From UBA710 sp051655145 (lineage in GTDB: Bacteria; Bacillota_I; Bacilli_A; Mycoplasmatales; Metamycoplasmataceae), in NCBI GenBank assembly GCA_051655145.1, contig JBOFZK010000068.1:1-64000 (forward strand): a DNA stretch of 64,000 nucleotides. The letters run 5' to 3'. The notes beneath the pieces were generated by a model. It was not told where the DNA came from. It saw only the letters and a program-made list of their open reading frames with translations, and searched no databases. Positions 55,601 through 64,000 of this stretch are shown here, in pieces; position 1 is the first letter of the stretch, and each line of letters opens with the position of its first letter. The position numbers and the translations under genes were made by a program.

Positions 55601-58600
55601 TTGCAGATAGAGAAATTTATGGAAATATAATTCTTCAATTAAATGGTGGAGAAAATTATAAAAATATAGGTGTTGGGTTAAGTGAATTGCTTGATTATTT
55701 TTCTTTAGATAGTTTTAAGCAATTAGTAAATAATAAAATTGTTAATAAAGAATTTTTAATAGTAGATGATAATAATGATGAAAAACTTATTTCAACAAAT
55801 ACTATGAAAACTTCAGATCTTTTTTCATCTCTTCTTGTCTCAATTTCCCCTGATGGAGATAATAATGAAAATATATTAAATTCATTAATTAAATTATTAA
55901 ATTTATCAAATAAAACTTCTGGATTTTTGGGTGTTTATCAACCTGATAGTGATCCAAATAAAATTGATTTATATGATTTAACATCTCTTAATGTTTCAAA
56001 GTCACCTGAAATACAAAGTGATGATGTAATTTTAAAAGAGTTATTAAAGAAAATAAATGAAGGTTTTAATCTTAATAACTTAAATGATATAGAAAAAAAT
56101 GTTTTAAAAAAATATATATTAATTAAAAATGAAAATGATTTTTTAAGTTTATCCACTAATGAACTTAAAACTAGATTAATATATATATTACAAGTGATAG
56201 AGCAGGGAAAATTAATTAGTTTTCAAATAGATACTGATTCATTTAATCCATCCGTTACAAAAACTATAGCAGATAGCTTTTTATCTTTAATTCATCCTAA
56301 AACTACAAGTGGTAGCTTTATTGAAAAAACTATTAAAAAACAAATTTATGATCAGTTTTATGCTGGTAAAAATGCTATTAAAGAATATGATATGTTACCT
56401 GAAATGTTAAACTATTATAATTTTTGATTATTGTTTTCAAAAGGAACTTTAGAAAGTGGATTAAATCCTGTTGATCAAATAAATAATTTAATTAATTTAG
56501 TAACTGGAGTTAATAATAATACAATTAAACAAATCCTATCTAAAAAGACACATGAGTTTAATAAATTTTTATTAGGGAGAACTCCTATTTTAGATGGATT
56601 TACTTCAACTAAAAAAATAGCTGTTGAATTAGCTGCTGAAACAGAAAAACAATTAAAGGCGGATCCTAATACTACTTGAATATCTAAGGATATAATTAAA
56701 ATGTTTTTTAATGTTGATAATTTAAATAATGTTTCATATAATGTAAATACCTTTTCATTAGTAGGGGCACTTACAATGATTATGGCTAATGATGGGCAAC
56801 AACAAATTGATCTTTTAAAAAATAATTTTATAAATTCTTTCTTAGGGGAAGGAACTATCCAAGAAAAATTAACAAGAGTTGAACTTGCTTTAAAAATGCA
56901 AAACCAATTAAATGGTAGCACTTATAATATTTTAGAAAATATAGGTTTATCAAGTGCTGTTATGTCTTCTTTTTCTGGAATACTTAATCCATTTGTAGTA
57001 TTGTGATATACCGTTAATCAAAACGCTACAAGTACAGCTTCATTAGGTAACTTACAATTCTTATTAAAAGAAAGACTTTATAAAATTAATTCTGTAGATA
57101 ATAATGTTGATTCAATTAACTTTAGTGGTTTTGAAAATATAATTAATTTTATATATGGTAGTCCTGAATTTATTGATAAAGGATATAATCCAAAAGAAGT
57201 AATTCCTTTAGAATTAGATTTTGCTACAATTCAAAATTTATATGACAAATTTACAACTAATAATCCTAACAATCCCCTGGATAAAATTAATCTTAAATTT
57301 TTCGGAATTGATATAAATGATTTAATATCATCTGTTCTTATGTCATTTGTAGAAGAAAGAAAAGAAGAAAATGTTATTGTTACATATAATGTAAGTTCAT
57401 TTGTTGCTAAAGTTTCTTATGGTTATTTAAAAGAAAATAATAAAGAAACATTTGATTTGAAAAAGAATATTAATATTCTAAGTGATTTAGATGAAATGGA
57501 AAAATTTATTAATGATCCTATAAATAATAAATTTGTAATTGATGTTAATGGACTTAAATATTTAATTATAGGAGAAGATATTACAGCTGATTTTCTTTAC
57601 CCAATAATTAATACAGAAAATATTCAAGTTGATTCTAAAAAACAAGCTATAGTTTATTTAAATCAAACAGGTTTTGATAGAGCAAGACAATCTAATGCTA
57701 ATTCATTTATTGAAAAATATTTAATATTAAGAAAAGGTAATTTTCCTAAAAGTTTAGTTGAACTTAAAAAAGAAATTAATTTACTTATTTATAATGCAAT
57801 TAATGGAACTGATTATGGCCCCGGAGAAAATCCTGGAATTAATGATGTTGCTTTCTTATATAACGAAATAAATCCACTTAATCCTGAAAGATCTTTAAGA
57901 ATAACTACAATAGAAAATATGATTAATCTTATTAATTCATTAAATTTAATAGTAACCGTTTCTTTATTAATTATTATTTCTGGAGTAATTATATTAATTA
58001 TTAAAAGATTTATAATGGCAAAGGCAAGAGTCTTTGGAATTTTAAAAGCTCAAGGATATTCAAAGCTACAAATATCTATAGCATTAACAACTATTGGTAC
58101 AGCTGCAGTTACTGTAGGAGGGGCTTTTGGTTATTTATTAGGTTTATCATTACAAGGAACTTTCATAGGAGTTTTCAGTAGTTTTTGAGCATTACCTGTA
58201 AAAGCTGTTTCATTTAATATTATTTCATTTTTAATAACAATTATTGTTCCTCTTGTGATGGTGTCTATTTTAATAATTGTAATTTCTTTAATTGTACTAA
58301 GAATGAATACAATGTCTTTAATTAATGAATCATTTGAATTAAATAAATCTAGATCTGCTGAAAAAATAAAAAAATCAATAAAAAACACAAGTATTAAAAA
58401 TAAATTTAGTGTTGCTTTATCAATTAATTCAGCAATGAAGTTGTTTTCTTTATTAATTTGTCTTGTAGCTTCTTCTTCAATAAGTATTTTCTCAATTGCT
58501 TCTAACGGTGGTTTTGATAAATCAACTGATCTAACATATAAAAATAGAAAATATAAATATAAAATAGATCTTACATCTCCTGTAAAAGAGAGTGGTCTTT

Positions 58601-60591
58601 ATTCAAAAATAGACCTTGGGGACGAAATAAATACAAATATAAATAATCTTCTTTTTGTTCCTACAGGAAATCCAAATGAAGGAAATACATATATAGCAGA
58701 TTATTTTAGACCAGGTTTTTCTTCAGTAATTAATTTTGATATAGAAGATCCTAATAATCCAGGAGTATTTATTCCCTCAAATGGTGTTCCTTTCCCAAAT
58801 TCTCCTCATATTATTACAAAGTCTTCATTAGATTTAACTGTTAAATCATCAGGAATCAATATTAATACATGAAATACGCTTTTCAATTCTCTTCCTGAAG
58901 CACAAAAAGTAAAACTTTTAGAAGTCTCAGAAAACGCTTGTTTTTATATTGAAAAAACACAAGAAATTATTTTCCCAACAGCACAAGATAAATTTGCAAG
59001 AAATAAATTAACAGGCGAAAAAATTAACTATTTCAAATATATTCAAGAAAGTAATCCATCTGATTCTCATTTTGTTTATAGAAAATTAAATGCAGATCAA
59101 AGCGATTATATAAATTTAAAAATTATAATTGGAGAAACAGATCCTGAACTTAAAGAACTTAGAAATGTTTATAGAATGTTTTTAGTAAATGCTTACAATA
59201 TTATGTTTAATAACAAAACAGAGATACAAGATTTTTCTTTACTTTTTGGTGGAATTAAATTTGATAAAGAACAAAACGAAACATATACATGAGCAAAAAC
59301 TAGAGATACAAATAATAAAGAGTTAAAAATTTATGGATATAAAAATAATTCATCATATGTTCAAATTGTTAATTCAAATGGAACTAATCTTTTAAATGTT
59401 GCTGATGATTTTTATATTAAAAATAAAGATTTCAAAATTTATCCAATAATTATTAATGAAGTTGCTTCAAATTTAAGAAATTTATCAACTGGTAAGAAAA
59501 TTTATTTAAAAGTAGAAAACTCATTTAAAAGAAATTTAAATAAACTTGAACAATCAATTAATAAAACAAATGTTGTAAATGAAGAAATAATTACTTTTGA
59601 AGTAGTTGGAATAAATAATACTTATATTAATGAAGAGTTTTCAACAACACAAACAGTTATAAATGATGTTTTAGGATTAGAGGCTACAGCAAATCAAGAA
59701 GCATTTAATGGTATTTTTTCAAACAAAGATAATCCTTCAGTTATTTCTGATTCTCTTTCTTTATATTCACAATCAAATTATTGAGCAGCTGATCAAAAAA
59801 TAGATATAGATTATAATCCAGCAACAGCTACTTCCGCTATTCTTGGAAGAAGTAAAAATATATTTAAACAGTTGTTTTATTTAAATAGTATTGATAATAA
59901 AGAAAACGAAGCAGTAATACCTTTAGCTCTTAAAAAAATAGATCCTATTTTTTATAATAATAAAATAATAATTTCTGATGCTATTGAAAAATGACTTGGA
60001 TTTGAAATTGATACAAATAATGACGGAATTTTAGATCCTACCGAGCTTTCTTCGCTATCTAATGAAGAAATATTAACTGGATTAAAAATGTTTGTTGATG
60101 TTTATGGAACTAATATTCTAGATCCTTTAATTGAAAATGTTTTTTCAAAAGATATAGAGGTTGGATTTATTTTAGGAACATCAAATGTTATGAATACTAT
60201 AACAATTTTAATACTGGCATTTTCACTTTCAATTTCAATGATTATTTTAATTCTTATGTCTACTTTAATAATTAATGAAAATGAAAGAAATATCGCTATC
60301 TTTGGTATCTTAGGATATAGCAATAGAGATAAGGCAAGAATGTTCTTATCAATTTACTTCCCAATTTTATTGGCAGCTGTTTTAATTTCAATTCCTTTTT
60401 CTCTTGGATTAATAAGTTTATTTACTACTTTTATATTACAAACTTCATTAACATTGCTTCCTATTTCTTTATCTGCAATTAGTATTTTAGGTGGATCATT
60501 ATTCGTATTAGTAATATTCTCAATGTCATTATTATTATCTTGATATAACGTAAATAAAATTAAACCTATATTATTATTGAAGGGGAAATAA
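52699..60591 (+). CDS. Giant FtsX/MacB-type ABC transporter permease
   Basis: The frame is open for 2630 residues with TGA as Trp. One helix (about 14-36) anchors a roughly 1700-residue extracellular region. Then come an FtsX-type module (helices about 1745-1870, with RVFGILKAQGYSKLQISIAL), another helix near 1912-1935, a second outer domain of some 550 residues, and a final module (about 2497-2620) with NIAIFGILGYSNRDKA. The start is TTG behind GAGGGG; no ATG fits. The ATPase gene follows directly. Similar oversized permeases exist in other mycoplasmas. The substrate is unknown; lipoprotein release or export is a guess. Confidence 0.9.
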
Positions 60592-61449
60592 ATGAAAAAC
60601 AAAAATATTATTAAAACATTTTATAAAACTGGAAAATTAGATATTAGTACTCAGCTTGTTATTTTAAATAAAAAAGATAAAAAACTTTATTCATATAATA
60701 ATAATCATAGAAGAAAATTTGATGGTCAAGAATTAAGAAAAAATGAAGGTAACTATATAATAGAACTTGAAAATGTTTCAAAATTTTTTATTGATAAAAT
60801 TAAATTAATTAGAACATTATCAAATATTTCTTTAAAAATTGAAAGAGGGGAATTTGTTATTCTTTTAGGTCCTTCTGGTTCTGGAAAATCTACTCTTTTA
60901 AATATTCTTTCAGGACTTGATCGTCCTTCAATGGGTAATGTAATTGTTGAAAATAAAAACCTTCCTTATTTAACACAAAATGAGCTTTTAAAATTTAGAA
61001 GAGAAAATGTTTCATTTATTTTCCAATCATATAATTTATTAAATAATTTAACAGGTGAAGAAAATATTGAAACTGGTGCTTATCTTCAAAAAGATATAAG
61101 TAAAAAAGTTTCACTTGAACCTTTAATCGAAGAATTTGGATTGCAAGATATAATATATAAATATCCGAATGAAATGTCTGGTGGTCAACAACAACGTATT
61201 TCTATTTTAAGAGCTCTTGCTAAAAATTCTAATATTATTTTTGCCGACGAACCAACAGCCTCTTTAGATCCTCAATCTTCTCAAAATATTCTTTCTATTT
61301 TAAAAAAAATAAATGTTGAAAATAATAAAACAATTATTCTTGTTACTCATGATATGCAGATTATAAAATATGCTACAAGAATTATTAAAATTAATGATTG
61401 TAAAATTGTTGAAGATTATAAAGTAAGCGAAAATAAATATGGATATTAA
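60592..61449 (+). CDS. ABC transporter ATP-binding protein (LolD/MacB type)
   Basis: The protein has 285 residues. It has Walker A GPSGSGKST, Q-loop IFQSYNLLNNLT, signature MSGGQQQR, Walker B IIFADEPTASLDP and H-loop VTHDMQ. The Q-loop and DEPT-ASLD form fits the LolD/MacB/FtsE group that pairs with FtsX-type permeases. The ATG follows the permease stop with no gap, behind AAGGGGAAA. About 60 extra residues precede the ABC domain, possibly a permease contact. Confidence 0.95.
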   Translation: MKNKNIIKTFYKTGKLDISTQLVILNKKDKKLYSYNNNHRRKFDGQELRKNEGNYIIELENVSKFFIDKIKLIRTLSNISLKIERGEFVILLGPSGSGKSTLLNILSGLDRPSMGNVIVENKNLPYLTQNELLKFRRENVSFIFQSYNLLNNLTGEENIETGAYLQKDISKKVSLEPLIEEFGLQDIIYKYPNEMSGGQQQRISILRALAKNSNIIFADEPTASLDPQSSQNILSILKKINVENNKTIILVTHDMQIIKYATRIIKINDCKIVEDYKVSENKYGY

Positions 61450-62144
61450 ATATTATTTATTATCTTTGGATTAGTATTAAAATTTTTTCCATATTTATTA
61501 TTTAAAAACATAGTTGCTTCTTCAAAAACATAAAGTTCTAATCCTAAAAAGTTAACAATATTTCTTTTAAAGTTAATGTTTGGAACTCAATTTAAATTTA
61601 TTCCTTCTAAAAAATTATTTATTAAAAAAAATCCTTGGTGCTTTTCTTCATATAAATCATCATATATTTCAAAATAAGAAAGAGGGCTAAATTTAATTCA
61701 AGGAAACAATTTAAAAAGAAAGAAAAAAAATTTTGTTTGGAAATTATTTTCTTTTTGATTTGCTAAATAATTACCATAAAAATATTTAGTTTTATATTTA
61801 ATTTGTTTCATTTTTAAAACTTTTTTAATAGATGTTGGAGTTATAATTATTAAATTAATTGTTATATCTGAATTATCAAATTTAAAACGAGGAGTTAAAA
61901 GAAAAAAACTGCTTTCTGTATAAGGACTTATAAGATTATTATTATATTTTTTTTCAAGTTCTCTTAATGTTTCTATTGTAATAAAAATATCAATAATTTT
62001 ATTTCTTTTATAATGCAATGAATTTGTAATTGCAGATAATAATGTTATATCTCCTAAAGAATACCAAAAATTATTAATCTTACATATTTCATCAAAACGC
62101 TTTAAAACTTTATGATATTCATTATCAAAATTATCTGTTGACAT
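61446..62144 (-). CDS. Divergent LicD-like protein
   Basis: The protein has 232 residues. The N-terminal part FDEICKINNFWYSLGDITLL and the C-terminal LGLELYVFEEATMFLNNKYG follow the LicD (phosphorylcholine transferase-like) layout, where W-x-GTLLGA and a WDDDID motif bind metal. Here that motif is reduced to NKIIDIFI, with one Asp left, so activity is doubtful. The start is taken as ATG 62144, with GATAAT 10 bases upstream. It overlaps the ABC ATPase stop by 4 bases. The family call is moderate. Confidence 0.5.
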
Positions 62145-62167
62145 ATATTTATATATTATCAACTATT

Positions 62168-63040
62168 TTATAAGTTATTTCTACTAAATCTTTCTTTTAG
62201 AACCAAAACAACACTATTTAATCTAATTATGATTATGCTAAAAATAGGAATTGTAAAAATCGATTTAAAAGAAATTCCCAACATAATTGTTATAAAGGGT
62301 TTTTTGGTAGCCGAAAGAAATTGCTCAGAAAATGCTATAAAAGCATATGTACCTCAAAATCATCTAAATAAAACAAAAACTGTTGCAACTATAATAACTT
62401 GATTAATAGTATTTAAATACATTATATTATTTGTTTTTTTTCATAAGAAATAAAAAACAAAATAAGATAAAAATATTCCTATAAAAATGATGCTTGTAAT
62501 AATAATACTTATGTATGGATTTACTGGTTCCTTTTCATAATTACTTATATTATTATATAAAGATAAAATAGTAACTACATAAATAATAGTTAATCCAAAA
62601 AGTATTAAAAGTGGAAATTGTTTTTTATCTAAAAATAAGATATTTTCTTTATAAATATTTTTTTCGTCTTTATCACTTAAAAAAATAGTCATCTTATTAG
62701 TTTCATTAGTTTTCATTTTATTAAAAAAATAAAATAAAAATCAGGATAATAAAGAAACAAAAATTGGTACTACTGCATATTGTCACATTCAAAAGCTTAT
62801 CCCTCCAGAAACTAGCTGATAAAAAGTATCTAAAAAGAAAGAAAAAATAGCTCCTTTAAAGGGACCAAAAATTATTCCTGATAAAATAAAAAATATAAAG
62901 CTCGTTGCTATGTTAAATGGACCAACAAGAACTTGTGAATTAAATCATTCTATAATTAAATAACAAGCTAATAAAACTCCCATTAAACAAATTTCAAATG
63001 TATTTAAGGAGAAGTATTGTGATAGTTTTTTATTTTTCAT
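62168..63040 (-). CDS. folT: ECF transporter S component, probably for folate
   Basis: The product is a 290-residue membrane protein. The first part has FNIATSFIFFILSGIIFGPFKGAIF, broken here for length as FNIATSFIFF and GIIFGPFKGAI, the S-component pattern in which GP-GA lines the second helix. Six to seven helices are seen, with a charged loop at about 110-140. Its start overlaps the folC end by 11 bases, so folate or a reduced folate is the likely substrate. The shared EcfAAT module is not in the window. Confidence 0.75.
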
Positions 63041-64000
63041 TTTTTCTTTCTCCTATAAGTTCATAAATATCTGATATAAAATAATGAGATCCTAAAAAAA
63101 TAGTTGGTTTTTTTATTTCTTTTATAAAATTACTAAGGTTTTCTATTATTGGGAAATCTTTTGGATATTCTTCAATTTTTACAGCTTTTTTACTACTATT
63201 TTCATAAACAAAAACATTAGTTTTATTTTTAAATAAATTCATTATTTTTTTTATATCTTTCCTCTTTGTTAATGATATAACAAAAAAAACGTTTTTATTA
63301 GGTAACAATGAAAGTGATTTTTTTATTCCATCAAAATTATGAGAAACATCTAAATAACATGTTTTCCCATTAATATTTTCCTTTGTAAGTCTTCCCTTAT
63401 TTAAAGGAGTCATTACAGCTTTTATATTGAATTCATTTTCAAAAAAAGACTCAACAACTAAAAAATTTATTAGGTATATATTTTTTTCATTTTTTGGAAT
63501 TTGAACTACAAAAAAATTGTTATTATTATTTTTTATTTTTTCAAATAATATTTGAAAAGAAACTTTGTTTAAATTAGATGGTATATAAACTTTTGTTTTC
63601 CCTTTTATAGCTTCTGATTTATCACTAGAAATTTTATTAATATTATTTCCTAAAATTTCTTGATGATCAATGCTAATAGATGTAAAAATTGTAAAGTCAA
63701 AATCAAGAATATTAACAATATCTTTTTTAGCTCCAATTCCTGCTTCAAAAATAACAATCTCTGGATTTTTATCTTCGAAATAAATTAATGAAGACAAAAA
63801 CATTAAAGAAAAAAAGTTAAATTTTTTATCTTGATATTTATTTAAAATAAAGTTAATGTTTTTTAATAAATCTTTGCTAGATATTTCTTTTGAGTTTAGG
63901 GATATTCTTTCTGTAGGAGTTAAAAGATGGGGAGAAGTAAAGCTACCATTAGAAATATTATTTTTTGAAAAATTATCAGATAAAAATTTACATGTTGTTC
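63030..64000 (-). CDS. folC: Folylpolyglutamate synthase, 5' end outside window
   Basis: The 3' 323 codons are present. FTSPHLLTPTERI, IFEAGIGAKKDIVNI (shown in part), TSISIDHQEILG and YLDVSHNFDGI belong to the Mur-ligase-like FolC family, which adds glutamates to folates. The P-loop GTNGKGS should lie beyond the right edge. The pairing with an ECF S component suggests uptake and trapping of folate. The C-terminal domain is short, as in other mycoplasmas. Confidence 0.9.
   Translation of the reverse strand, partial: TTCKFLSDNFSKNNISNGSFTSPHLLTPTERISLNSKEISSKDLLKNINFILNKYQDKKFNFFSLMFLSSLIYFEDKNPEIVIFEAGIGAKKDIVNILDFDFTIFTSISIDHQEILGNNINKISSDKSEAIKGKTKVYIPSNLNKVSFQILFEKIKNNNNNFFVVQIPKNEKNIYLINFLVVESFFENEFNIKAVMTPLNKGRLTKENINGKTCYLDVSHNFDGIKKSLSLLPNKNVFFVISLTKRKDIKKIMNLFKNKTNVFVYENSSKKAVKIEEYPKDFPIIENLSNFIKEIKKPTIFLGSHYFISDIYELIGERKNEK

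Noticed and set aside
472..63803. Dozens of apparent frameshifts or truncated genes (for example split rpsD, gltX, leuS, dnaE)
   Set aside because: All breaks fall at in-frame TGA where homologues have Trp; with code 4 the genes are intact.

Overview
The window reads as a dense stretch of a Mollicutes (mycoplasma) chromosome. It is very AT-rich, almost every gene is interrupted by in-frame TGA unless TGA is read as tryptophan (code 4), and the gene set is parasite-like: folate and phosphate uptake, glycolysis, many lipoproteins, and no cell-wall genes. Two features point to Mycoplasma mobile or a close relative. The first is a leucyl-tRNA synthetase with no CP1 editing domain. The second is an F1-like ATPase operon of the kind tied to gliding in that species. 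I cannot fix the species from sequence alone. All coding coordinates below were rebuilt by reading through TGA. No tRNA, rRNA, insertion sequence, prophage or CRISPR array was seen, and no stretch above 300 bases lacks a gene.

Layout. 1-7.9 kb (minus strand): a truncated lipoprotein, then a five-gene operon for a specialised F1-like ATPase (alpha-, beta- and gamma-like subunits plus two accessory proteins), then another lipoprotein. 7.9-10.7 kb: a Bax-inhibitor-like membrane protein, rpsD behind a structured leader RNA, and, divergently, a protein I read as a degenerate FtsZ lacking the GTP-binding signature. 10.8-15.3 kb: a phosphate-uptake operon (pstS, fused pstCA, pstB, phoU). 15.3-19.3 kb: a MATE transporter, rsmI, holB, and a YmdB-type phosphodiesterase. 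19.3-25.2 kb (minus): a glycolytic operon pgk, a coiled-coil protein, tpiA, pfkA; Pgk carries an extra 290-residue proline-rich repetitive tail. 25.4-32 kb: deoC, gltX, a DUF1934-type protein, rpmE, small membrane proteins, an amino-acid permease and tyrS. 32.1-41.3 kb: a lipid and glycolipid neighbourhood (LicA-like kinase, plsY, galU, a fusion of a dead phosphohexomutase to a lipid-flippase-type membrane domain, two family-2 glycosyltransferases), with leuS embedded. 41.3-52.6 kb: ruvX, alaS, a lipoprotein, a phosphodiesterase, a YbjQ-type protein, ffh, a SHOCT-like protein, dnaE, a 5'-3' exonuclease and a DHH phosphoesterase. 52.7-64 kb: a 2630-residue FtsX-type ABC permease with its ATPase, a degenerate LicD-like protein, and a folate pair (ECF S component and folC, the latter running off the end).

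Organisation. Genes inside operons overlap by 1-26 bases or nearly touch. At least a dozen first genes have a -10 hexamer 5-11 bases before the ATG and no Shine-Dalgarno sequence, so leaderless mRNA looks common. Convergent genes often overlap at their 3' ends with no visible terminator.

The most interesting items are the degenerate FtsZ, the phosphohexomutase-flippase fusion, the tailed Pgk with its coiled-coil neighbour, the stripped-down F1-like ATPase with a helix-bundle extension on beta, the editing-less LeuRS and the rpsD leader.
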